Source: Annulohypoxylon bovei var. microspora
Lineage: Eukaryota; Ascomycota; Sordariomycetes; Xylariales; Hypoxylaceae
Direction: 5' to 3'
Assembly: GCA_022836615.1 (NCBI GenBank)
Contig: MU405220.1
Location: forward strand, 124,001-188,000
Length of the DNA stretch: 64,000 nt
In this document: piece by piece, positions 46,262-55,389 of the stretch
Numbering within the stretch: the first letter of the stretch is position 1
Layout: every line of letters begins with the position of its first letter
The notes under the pieces: model-generated
The model's database searches: none
What the model was told of the DNA's origin: nothing
What the model saw: the letters and a program-made list of their open reading frames with translations, nothing else
Made by a program: the position numbers and the translations under genes

Positions 46262-47336
46262 ATGAACGACACTGCCCTTTACATCTCGAACGGCACATGC
46301 TTCTTCGGGCCAGGCCAAGTCGCTGACTCCAACTACATTCCTTGCGGCAATGCCGCGCTTATGGGGCCCCAATCTTGCTGCTACGCTGGGGACCACTGCC
46401 TGTCGAGCACGGCTTGCTGGAATAAACAATGTGCGTATTCATCCCAACACAGCTACTACTTGGCATTACCATATCAAGTGATTGTGACTAACGCGCATCA
46501 TAGTTGTGGTGACCTACGTCGCTGGATGTACAGACACAACTTTCAGCTCTTCCAAATGCACCAACAAGTTCGACTATCCCGATCAACAGTATGTCGCGAT
46601 GGCACGGTGCGATGGTGACGACGTAGACATATGGTCAGGATGCTACAATCACACGGACTGGATCTCGATCCAAAAGGAGCCAGATTGCAAATGCAACGCT
46701 TCAAAGCCACTGATACGGAACTCGAACGGGAAATCCACGCTCGACGATATTGGACTCCTACCCACTACTCCAGGAGGAACAATCTCGTTTGAGCCGACTG
46801 CAATCCCTACGCTAGCCTCTACTTCTAGCAGCTCATCTTCATCCCTAGCAATTACGTCCTCGCCCACGACATCACCCACTTCCGTCGCGGAAACCTCGCA
46901 AGGGCTCTCGTCAGGCGCAAAGATAGGCGTCGGCGTCGGCGTAGGCGTCGGTGTTCCCCTATTAGCCGCCCTTGCCTTCCTCGCCTTCATTCTCCAGCGC
47001 AAGAAAGGGGCGGCGGCAACAGCAGCACCCGCCCCAGGTCCGACACCTCCGGATGAAGCCCCACCTCACGACGATGCCGCGGCCGCGATGCGAGAAAAGA
47101 CGGCTAGTCCCGACAAAGAGATAGCAACCACGCCCGAGCCGCCAAGTCCTGGCTGGTATGGGTATAAGCCCGAGCTAGCCGCCAACTCGACATTCAAGTC
47201 CGAGCTGTCGGGTGATGAACCCAGGAGTGCCGTAAGCTCGAGCTGGAACTCCGGAACCCTTGACGGCCATCAGATTTCGGAGTTATCGAGTCACGACGCC
47301 GTGACTAGTGCGGTGGGACGAAATTCTTTAGAGTAG
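46262..47336 (+). CDS. Single-pass Cys-rich membrane protein, Mid2/WSC-like architecture
   Basis: Two exons (46262-46430, 46504-47336) join across a 73-bp intron (donor GTGCGT) to ACWNKQ-FVVTYVAGCTDTTF and encode 333 aa. The ectodomain is Cys-rich (CFFGPG, PCG, SCCYAGDHCLSSTACW, SSKC, ARCDGDD, SGCYN, DCKC), followed by a Ser/Thr linker, one membrane helix rich in Val/Gly (IGVGVGVGVGVPLLAALAFL), an RKK stop-transfer and an acidic, Ser/Pro-rich cytosolic tail of about 140 residues. This family is common in filamentous fungi and unnamed; a wall-sensor or surface-adhesion role is inferred from topology. No signal peptide precedes the Cys-rich part, so an extra upstream exon or atypical insertion is possible. 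Confidence 0.75.
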
Positions 47337-47586
47337 GTAGGCGTATGTGGCTAGACACGGTGAGGATCGGCGCTCGTTAGGGACAGTTGCAGGCGATACC
47401 ACAGTACAGGCTTGTTAAAATAGGTAAGGTGTAAGAGAATTCAAGTCACCGGGAAAGCTCACTACTTCAGTCGCTACCTACTAGTAGTAATAATAGCGCA
47501 TGTGTCCAACGGCCAAAGTGAAATTTTGCCATGGTGAAGGTGAAGGTCTCAAGCAAATCTCACGTAAATTGAATTATGTAAATGTA

Positions 47587-48299
47587 TCATTGTTCTTCAT
47601 TCTGAGCGTAGATGAAATTGGCCGCTGCTCGCGTATTAGTATGTATACAAATAAAACGCGTGAATACGATACTCACCAACAGGTTCCAGCCCATTCTCCT
47701 CCGCCCAGTCCCTCACGCCATGCCTCGCCCTACTACCCGTACCCCAATGCTTCCTATCGCTCGGCTTACTTAGGTCCAACAAATCTGTAGTACCATTTGC
47801 AGGCGCGAGCAACAGGAAAACATATCTATGCTTTCCTGTCTTGGGCGGCGGGCCCGGCGGTTTATATGGTACGATATCCTTTAGGCTAGATAACCGCACG
47901 ACGGCGGAGGACTCCGAGGATGAGATAATCACGCCGGTGGCGATGAAGTGACAGAACTCGGCCCACTTTGGGTTATCACGGGATGGGGCGTCCGGGTCAG
48001 TTATGATGATGGTGTATGTTACGTTAGAGCTCACCCTAACCGCCGACGAAGAAGCAGAGTGGTCTCCATGTACTGTGATGGTTGGCTCTTTCTGGACCTT
48101 ATCCACCTTCACGGTATTGCCTAGCTCCGCATGTTCTCCAGACGACCATTCCGCGTCTAGGAGAAACGACGGAAGAAATTTGTCGATGACTATGATGGTC
48201 AGTTATGACTGCTTCAACATTAAAGGGGGCACTTTATGCATTAGTAAGCAAGATTAGTAAGCTAGCTTACCTGTGGAAAAGATCTCGGCCTTTTCCAGC
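47587..48299 (-). CDS. PEBP-family protein (carboxypeptidase Y inhibitor type), first exon unresolved
   Basis: Three 3' exons can be placed: from about 48299 to 48271, 48189-47677 and 47624-47587. Introns of 81 bp (donor GTAAGC) and 52 bp (donor GTGAGT) restore EKAEIFST-VIDKFLPSFLL and LEPV-AANFIYAQNEEQ, the expected C-terminus. The PEBP signatures are TDPDAPSRDNPKWAEFCHF and GKHRYVFLLL. Such proteins bind phospholipid head groups and, in yeast Tfs1, inhibit carboxypeptidase Y and a RasGAP. The frame in front of EKAEIF is closed by a stop; an acceptor-like CTAG sits at 48300-48303, so a short upstream coding exon with the start codon exists but could not be placed. Otherwise the gene is intact. 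Confidence 0.82.
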
Positions 48300-48984
48300 C
48301 TAGAACAAGGTTGTCAGATACCCCTTTTCCGTAGCAACCATAGAGGAAAACATTATAATGTTTCTGCTATCACGTACTCATATTGGACTTTGTACACATC
48401 TGAGTCTAGCGGACGTAGTTTGAATGGTGAGATGACAACCTGTTCTTGTTCAGAAGCGCCAACTAGTGTTGCTAACAGCTGCAGGAAAGGGTATATCCAA
48501 ATAGATAAAATCATCATCTTCTTTATACTCGACTAGAGACTTCAATCTGCGATTCCGTTTACTTTGAAAATGAGAAACATGGCACTGACAATCATTGATA
48601 AAGAAGATAGATTTGTATCATTCAAGAGCCCCGCATCCCGCATTACATGATCGTGATGTCATCTGTGCATAAAGGGGTATCAAATCCCTGCATGTGCTAC
48701 CTCTCCCGTAATAAAATGATTTTCAAATACTGGGTAGGTTCCTCACTGAATGAGAATCTTCAATGAGATCAAACAAGAGAAGTCTGGCTCAGACATGCCT
48801 TTTAGGCGTCATCGTCGGTAGCTGATCGATAAAAAATCCCCAAGAGGGTTACTGCAGATGCAGAAACACGCACTGAGGTTTAATTCGAATGCAATGCAAC
48901 CCAACTCGGAAGTATCTGATTCATCATCATCGCCAGACTATCGAACTTTCGATTAATTGCTTCTCATACCAGTGAATAACGGGG
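48300..48984. other. Spacer, 5' end of PEBP gene and 3' flank of ASNSD1-like gene
   Basis: About 690 bp. It must contain the missing first exon and promoter of the PEBP gene. No other feature was seen. Confidence 0.4.
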
Positions 48985-50866
48985 TTAAGTCAAGGTGATG
49001 GGTGCCGTGCCCCGGCGTCTACCAGTGGTGCTCTCTATCTTTGCTGTTCTTGAGCCGAATTGAATCTGTGAAGTTGTTAGTCACACGTTGCTTCGTACCC
49101 GCAATCTTATCTTACCGCTCTTTTCTTCTCCCTCGCGATGATGGGCAGACTAAGCTTATCAGCCAGAAGCCTGAGTACCCTCTTAGCTGGGTCGATGATA
49201 GCTGGATGGAATTGGTTCTGAAAATCACATTTCTCCCATACTGGAGAACTGATAGCAAACCTGACAAGTTCCTCATCTAAATAAGGAAAGCGCACCTCCT
49301 TTCCCCAGTGAGCCATGATTCGATCGTCGCGACCTAGGTTCCTTTGTCCGATACGACTAATATCTAACTTCAATTCGTCAATGAGACGGGGATATCCTCC
49401 GTTTTTGAAGGCAGCCTCATGTCGTGCGTAACCACCGAAGAGTTCATCGGCACCGAGGCCAGACAACAGGACTCTGGCTGGGGAAGTTATGATTGGTGGA
49501 GTCGGTTCCCATTCACACTTGTGTATATAGGAGTTACCTATACCTCGTGCGGCAAAATAAAGTGCTAAGGCGATAGAGAGGTCCATCTCAGTGTTATGCG
49601 GATGGAGTAGGGAAATGATCTTTGACTTGTGGCTCATGGCCTCCGCAAAAGGAACATTGACCTGTTAAGCCAGGTTAGTCTATCGCCTAGCATCATGCAA
49701 AGCCCGAAAACGTACTGCGATGAAGCGCCAATATCGACCTGGACACGCCGACTTCAGTTCAGCAAAAGCTTTGCGACCCGTCACTCTATCTGGACAGGCC
49801 TCATAAATATCCGACGCATCTAAATGTGGTAGATTTTTGCCTATCGAAACCTGCCGCGGATTTTCGAAGGCAACATTAATTAAATCAATTCCTTGATCCG
49901 CCGGGACGAAGTCGTGAGCTAGCCTCGCAAGAACGGTGCAGTCAATGCCACCAGAGAATAGGATGGCGACGCGAATATCGGCATCAGACAACGGATTGGG
50001 CGGCTCCGGAATGTCCAACACCCGTAGCTTGAGGGATTCACACATCCAGTACTTTAGAATCTCGACCGACAATGAGTTGAAATCTAGTCTGTGGTCGGGT
50101 GGAGGCAACGTCGTATTGAAAGCGCCAATACTCGAGACCTGTAAATATAAGTTTATAGCAAGGGTCATCAAGTATTACATCATCTTCAGTCAGAACTTAC
50201 CATATCGTCTCCCCCAGATAGTGCCCAATCATGCTTAATGTCACGGGTGTCAAGCTTCAATCCATGAGGGGTAGCCAGACGGATGTCCAAGTCCAAGGAA
50301 TAAATCCCATCTGCATTGACTTCCTTCCAACCAGCGGCAGGCACGTCTGCGACGCTTGAGAACGATATCGTGTCGTCGTCCTCCGCTTGATTAAATAGTA
50401 GCGATCGTCGTCCAAGACGGTCTCGGCCAAAGTAAAGGCGCTTAATCTGGGCATCATAGAACACGAATGCGAAAGGACCATCGATACTGCGTAAGACGTT
50501 CAAAATGTGCGACTCTCGAGCTTCAACCGAAGACGCATCCGTTGCATCAAGTCTAGCCAAGATGAATTCCCCATCATTTTTACTGCTAATGGATTGACCA
50601 TTAACTCTCCAGGCTTCCCCGTTCCAACAAAGAACAGATCCAATAGGTGATTCCAGTGGCTGCTTCGCGACGTGGTCCCCTCGCAGAGCTAAGACGGTGG
50701 AAGTAAAATTGATATGTATCACTGATTCCCCTTGGGCATTCTCGAAAGGAAATTCCCGATAAACTGCGCCAAAATGATCTGGTCCACGGTTGGACAGAAG
50801 GGTTTTTAATCCCGGAGAAATGCTTTGAGTGGCATTTGTTGAGATTATTGCATGAATGCCACACAT
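48985..50866 (-). CDS. Asparagine synthetase domain protein (ASNSD1-type)
   Basis: Four exons (50866-50201, 50138-49716, 49661-49116, 49065-48985) encode 571 aa. Introns are 62, 54 and 50 bp, all with canonical signals; the joins read GGDDM-VSSIGAFN, WRFIA-VNVPFAEAMSHK and AREKKRA-IQFGSRTAKIE. The start is ATG 50866 because it is followed at once by Cys-Gly-Ile, the N-terminal nucleophile of class II glutamine amidotransferases (MCGIHAII). The C-terminal synthetase domain has the ATP-pyrophosphatase loop LFSGGIDC (S284-D288) and LLSGLGADELFGGY. It matches the ASNSD1 group (yeast YML096W), distinct from the main Asn1/Asn2 enzyme. Members conserve both domains but their exact reaction is not settled. 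The gene is complete. Confidence 0.92.
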
Positions 50867-51027
50867 TTTCCTTAGTTCTGAAGAACTTCTGAGCAACTTC
50901 TAAAGTTGTTGATAAGAAAGAAGGAAAGAAGGAGAAGCTTGAAATAAAATAAAGCTTTGAGTCACGCGTCGCGTTTTGCCTAAAGCATAGCCACATTAAG
51001 CCACAGAATGCATAAATAGGATAGATA

Positions 51028-51242
51028 TGTGGATCCCCGATCTGAGGGTTTCCGCAGCAACGCTTGGACCACCTGCGGTGGCAAGCGTTGGCTGCTGAGA
51101 TAACCTCAGATCGCGCGCAAATCTAGGTTAGCTTTAGAACCTAGATTAATCAACAATTTACACACGAGTTTACCCTTACCAGTACAGAATAACGTCTATT
51201 ACACATAGACGATATTCCGTACAATTAGGAGGCTCGGACGCA
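51028..51242 (+). repeat. 5' LTR of miniature retroelement
   Basis: 215 bp, TG...CA, 98% identical to the 3' copy: four differences in all, each C here and T in the 3' LTR. It contains the 76-nt hairpin at 51038-51113. Confidence 0.92.
51038..51113 (+). other. Long hairpin inside the 5' LTR
   Basis: The arms are CGATCTGAGG (51038-51047) with CCTCAGATCG (51104-51113), GCAGCAACGCTTG (51054-51066) with CAAGCGTTGGCTGC (51082-51095, one bulged G), and apical CCACC-TGC-GGTGG (51069-51081). The same hairpin recurs in the 3' LTR at 52101-52176. A structured RNA or DNA role in the element's replication is inferred. Confidence 0.75.
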
Positions 51243-51340
51243 TAAATAGCTATTTGCGCAGGCAGAACGCCAATAACACAAATAAAACTTATTTTACTTA
51301 TTTACATACTTTCTTTTCATATCACACCTTGTCGGCGACC

Positions 51341-52033
51341 ATGTCCAAGGTAACCAGTTCCGACTCATCGGACGAACGGGCAGGCAAAGGCAAAGGCAAG
51401 GCGCCCACGGACGTCACCAGCCTCGCCGGCGTTCGAAAGAACTATAACAGCTCAGTCAATCAAGTCCACCAACAGCTTAAACTATTAGCCGCTAATCAGG
51501 CAAAAGTAAACGAAGACCTAAATAGAAACATGAACGTTAAATTTAAATACATGTTCAACTTAATAACGAATCTTATGGCAACCATAGCGACTGGGAAATC
51601 AATTAACCAACCTAACCCGTCGCCTGCTAAAACGAACCTATCACCATCTGAGCTAGGTACCGCAGCACCTGAGCCAAGCACCGCAGCACTTACCGATACG
51701 GCAAACCAACCACCTGCCAAGTACGCCACCGAGTACGCCGAAGGCACTCGCGAACCTGCCGAGTACGCCGAATGCACTGGCGAACCAACCGAGGAGGAAG
51801 AGGCAGCAACTCAAACAACAACTCAGACACAGCTGGCAATACAGCACGAGGCTCTTATGGCCCGTAGCTATCACGAGGCTCTTATGGCCCGTAGCTATCA
51901 CAAGGCTCTTATGGCCTGCAGCTATCACGATGCCCAGGAGGGCTGGTGCTCCCAAGCAAGTACAACAGCAGCAACCTGTTCCCGGCATACGTGGACGACG
52001 GTCACCCCGTACGGTTATGATGATCACGGATGA
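51341..52033 (+). CDS. Gag-like ORF of the miniature LTR element
   Basis: A 230-aa ORF from ATG 51341; the open frame upstream to 51254 starts on TTG. The N-terminus is Ser/Asp then Lys/Gly-rich (GKGKGK). A helical segment with heptad-like spacing (SSVNQVHQQLKLLAANQAKV and onward to about residue 85) resembles the multimerising part of gag proteins. A Pro/Ser/Thr/Glu-rich region and a tandem repeat (EALMARSYH three times) follow. No CCHC zinc knuckle, protease or polymerase motif is seen. It is flanked by LTRs, so it is most simply the element's structural protein, or a captured host fragment. The family is not recognised. Confidence 0.6.
   Translation: MSKVTSSDSSDERAGKGKGKAPTDVTSLAGVRKNYNSSVNQVHQQLKLLAANQAKVNEDLNRNMNVKFKYMFNLITNLMATIATGKSINQPNPSPAKTNLSPSELGTAAPEPSTAALTDTANQPPAKYATEYAEGTREPAEYAECTGEPTEEEEAATQTTTQTQLAIQHEALMARSYHEALMARSYHKALMACSYHDAQEGWCSQASTTAATCSRHTWTTVTPYGYDDHG
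51845..51925 (+). repeat. 27-bp tandem repeat, three units, inside the gag-like ORF
   Basis: Three in-frame copies at 51845-51871, 51872-51898 and 51899-51925 encode HEALMARSY, HEALMARSY and HKALMACSY. The third differs by three transitions (G-to-A, C-to-T, T-to-C). Confidence 0.9.
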
Positions 52034-52090
52034 TCAAGAGAGATTACGTTTGTAATGATTAAGGATAATCATAATGGAGGAGGAGAGTGA

Positions 52091-52305
52091 TGTGGATCCC
52101 CGATCTGAGGGTTTCTGCAGCAACGTTTGGACCACCTGCGGTGGCAAGCGTTGGCTGCTGAGATAACCTCAGATCGCGCGCAAATCTAGGTTAGCTTTAG
52201 AACCTAGATTAATTAATAATTTACACACGAGTTTACCCTTACCAGTACAGAATAACGTCTATTACACATAGACGATATTCCGTACAATTAGGAGGCTCGG
52301 ACGCA
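52091..52305 (+). repeat. 3' LTR of miniature retroelement
   Basis: 215 bp, TG...CA, matching the 5' LTR except for four C-to-T changes (two in CpA context, one CpG, one CpT). It includes the hairpin at 52101-52176 and is preceded by the polypurine tract. Confidence 0.92.
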
Positions 52306-52407
52306 CAGATAAGTGGGGTTGCATAAAAGAAGAAAAAAAAGATGGTGGCTTACCTAATGTGAAAAAAGGGTTGTGGAAGAAAAAGAGAAGAGAAAAAGTA
52401 AACATGA

Positions 52408-52479
52408 TAGCACCTCTCCGTTTCGATCGGAGGACCTCCGGGTTATGAGCCCGGCGCGCTTCCGCTGCGCCAAGGTGCT
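52408..52479 (-). tRNA. Initiator tRNA-Met (CAU)
   Basis: A 72-nt cloverleaf on the minus strand. Acceptor AGCACCT pairs with AGGTGCT and includes the A1:U72 pair; the discriminator is A. The anticodon stem CCGGG/CCCGG has three consecutive G:C pairs next to the loop CTCATAA with anticodon CAT. The T arm reads CTCCG-ATCGAAA-CGGAG with A at position 54. A1:U72, the three G:C pairs and A54/A60 are the eukaryotic initiator identity features, so this starts translation rather than elongates. There is no intron. A T5 run follows at 52393-52397 on the transcribed sense. Confidence 0.94.
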
Positions 52480-53098
52480 GTTTTTCCACTCATGTTGCTT
52501 GTTGAGCATTGGTACCTAAAATAATACTATATCCCTTTTTACCATGATCCGAGGTTTTACCGATTTGACTAAACGCCTATGGGTAATCTAGCTTATCGTT
52601 ATCAGGTGCGTGAAAGGCTCCAAGGTCCCTAATTTCACATACCAACAACTTTCTATCCTTAAGCCTCTAAATGCACATTGAAAGTGAACTATATTACCTG
52701 GTTACTTTATGAGGATGACTTCTATGCAGCATGCTGTAGGTACCGTCGGAGTCTATTGAATTTGAGTCTCTTTTGCTGGGATGCTTAATGGTCAGGGGCA
52801 ACATTTTTATCCATCAATTTAACACTCTACTTCAAGATCACCACCCATTGAGAAATATTCACTCAGACGGTTCGTTGCAAGAGCAACTTTCAAAAGACTG
52901 TATATCAATTGCACATTTGCACTCTCATTACTTACTATACGAGCTCTAAATCCGTGAAGCTCGACCGTTGATAGCACAATCCAAACATTCAATACCCAGA
53001 TTTCAAATTCCCTTTCTTATACCCAGTTCCAAGGATATATCACCCTACCTAGGTCGCCAATAAACAAACAGAAAAAGCACCAACCCTCTCCAAGCCCC
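52480..53098. other. Spacer between tRNA-iMet and sulfate permease gene
   Basis: About 620 bp: upstream of the tRNA and downstream of the permease. Internal Pol III promoters make tRNA upstream elements unnecessary. No gene was seen. Confidence 0.45.
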
Positions 53099-55389
53099 TC
53101 AAATCTTCTCCGTAGTAACCCCCTTCAAGCTATCCCGATCCCTCTCATCCCAGACCGCCCTCTCGAGCGAGGGGTACACCACATCAGCATCCCCATCCAT
53201 CAGGCCATCCGCATCCGCGAGCCGCCACCCAGCCCTGGCAAACCTGGCGCGCACTCCCTCGGCCATGCCCACGACGCGGACCTGGACGCCGAAGCCCAGC
53301 TGCCTGCGGACGTCGTCCTTCAGCTCCGCCAGCGCCGTGACGCCCGTCGCGTCGACGAACGGCACCGTCGCGAAGTCCCACACCACCACCGCGAGCGGCA
53401 TCTGGCGCATCACGATCCCGCGCTGCACGCGCAGGCGTTCGAGCCGCCGTTCTGCGGCCACGCTCCACAGCCGCTCCGCGTCCGCGCTGTAGAGCGGGTT
53501 CTGCACTGATGGGTACGCGAGCTGGATGGCCTCGAGCGCTGCGATCTTGTTGCGGTTCGCGTTCGGGAAGAAGAGCGAGTCCGCGAAGCGGATTATGACG
53601 GTGTCCTCGGGGATGACTGGGCCGCCTACGTTCTCGGTTATCTGCTGTGTTAGGGTCATGGTGGTGGCGGTGGGGAATCGGTCTAGAATCTGGAAGTTTG
53701 ACGTCCCGTTGCTGTTGTTGGTGTTAGGGCTGGTATTGGCGTTGGGGTTGGTGTGGATTGACGCCCTGGCGAACGCGGACCGGAGGAGCGTCCAGGCTAC
53801 GCTCCATCCGGCGGCGGCGCCGATGCCGATTTCGGCTGATACGAAGATGGTGACCCAGAAGGATATCATGCAAGCGATGAAGTCGGCGAGGGAGATACGC
53901 CAGTACCGCCAGATCAGCGAGAGTGGGCCGAAGAGGTGGATGACGGCCATGATCTATTACGAAAAGGAGTTGTCAGCGATCTACCTATATCCCATATAGC
54001 TATCCTGTCGCGGCATTAATAGCTTGGGCAATGGTGGGAGACTTACAATGATAGCAGCCAGGGTAGACTTCGGGAGCCAGTAAAGAGCCGGTGAGAACAC
54101 ATAGAGTGTCAGGATGATGAAGCCCGCCGTGACGACGCCATTCAGAGGACTCTTGACATGACACTCCGAATTGACGGCTGTTCGGGATATCGCTCCGCCG
54201 ACAGGCATCGCGCCGAAGAACGAGTTAACGATGTTAGTGACGCCCAGGTAGTTAAACTCCTGAGTTTGGTCGATGGAATAATGATTCCTACGAGCGAAGG
54301 CCTTGCCAACTGCTTGATGCTCAAGCGTACATGCGACTAGCGGTGCGATAGAGCGAGCCACGACCTTTGAGAGCAACACGGCGCCTGGGGCTTTGGGATG
54401 TTGGATTCCGTGGGTGCTGACTTCGCTGATACCCCAGAGGTACTCGTCTCGGTCTTTGTTGACGAGGTAAGATATCAGAGTGAAGATCACCATCACAATG
54501 ATCGCCCTGCTGCTCGCCATGTACTTGATGGCGAAATGCTTGTAGCCCCATTTCTTACCTATCTTTTCGAGTATCAGAAGGATAACTATCGTTCCAAAAC
54601 CTATCCCGCAGGTTGGGCCGTCCCAGTGTGGAAGCCGTTTGAGGGCGTCGCCGAGTTGGTTGAAGGCGCCATCTGGGCCACCGCTAAGTCCGACAAGCGA
54701 AGCGACTTGGCCCATCCCGATGACGAACGCTGTGGCCGAAATGAATCCGGTAAGTACGGGGATCGAGACGTAGTCGAGGAGAAAACCGAGTCCGAGTAAG
54801 CCTATAAGCAGAGACCAGATACCTACCATCATAGCGACGGCCGATGAGATGTCGACAGGCGAGTACTCGTTTTTCAGATCGCGAATTATTTCTGCCGTCA
54901 GTAATCCGAGGATTGATGTCGGTCCCGTTGACAAGTCTGTATCAAGGTTAGTACCGTTCTAATATGTTTCGATATTATCTCACCCTTCGATGTCCCCATA
55001 AATACCATCACAGCAGCAGGAACCCAACAGGAGTACAACCCATTTTCGATTGGAATTGTAGCGATCTTAGCATATGCTAGACCTTGGGGAATGAGCAGGA
55101 CTCCGATCGTAAGACCGGCCATGAAATCCTGAAGAAGCCATGGCGGGGAGTATCGTGGGAGCCACTGGATGATGGGGAGCTTGTCGAGGAGATACTGCCT
55201 TGCAGCCGATGGAAACTTAGGTGGTGCAGTGCGGGCAAATTTCGTCACCCTGTTAAGTGTAACATCTGTTCGAAACTCCTCTCTGACAGCAGACACATGC
55301 CTCTCCATGGTTAAGTATCGGATGGGGGTTAGAGACTGAGATCGATGACTTAGTCTTCTAATTGATGAGGCTGATCTCCATATAGTCAT
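53099..55389 (-). CDS. SulP-family sulfate permease
   Basis: Three exons (55389-54984, 54936-54047, 53953-53099) encode about 716 aa from ATG 55389, or 689 from the in-frame ATG 55308 (MERHVSAVREEF). Introns are 47 and 93 bp, with joins MGTSK-DLSTGPTSILG and STLAAII-IMAVIHLFGPL. The N-terminal SulP signature reads LLQDFMAGLTIGVLLIPQGLAYAKIA; about ten to twelve membrane helices follow, including GAMPVGGAISRTAVN. The C-terminal cytosolic STAS domain (VVVWDFATVPFVDATGVTALAEL) is interrupted earlier by an Asn/Thr-rich linker. It should carry sulfate with protons across the plasma membrane. The last exon is very GC-rich and produces long antisense shadow ORFs. Intact. Confidence 0.92.

Larger units (their letters stand above)
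51028..52305 (+). mobile_element. Miniature LTR retrotransposon (TRIM-like), complete
   Basis: A 1,278-bp element bounded by two direct 215-bp LTRs that begin TG and end CA. The flanks repeat AGATA (51023-51027 and 52307-52311) as a target duplication, with one further C/T-variant base each side. A purine-rich tract (about 52074-52090, GGAGGAGGAGAGTGA) lies just before the 3' LTR as the polypurine primer. Between the LTRs is one ORF of its own (51341-52033). No reverse transcriptase, integrase or protease is present, so it is non-autonomous. No primer-binding site complementary to a familiar tRNA 3' end was recognised after the 5' LTR. The element lies 102 bp from an initiator tRNA gene. Confidence 0.88.

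Noticed and set aside
51028..51242. Hammerhead ribozyme in the LTR (retrozyme idea)
   Set aside because: Neither strand has the CUGANGA and GAAA core in the required order; only a plain hairpin is present.
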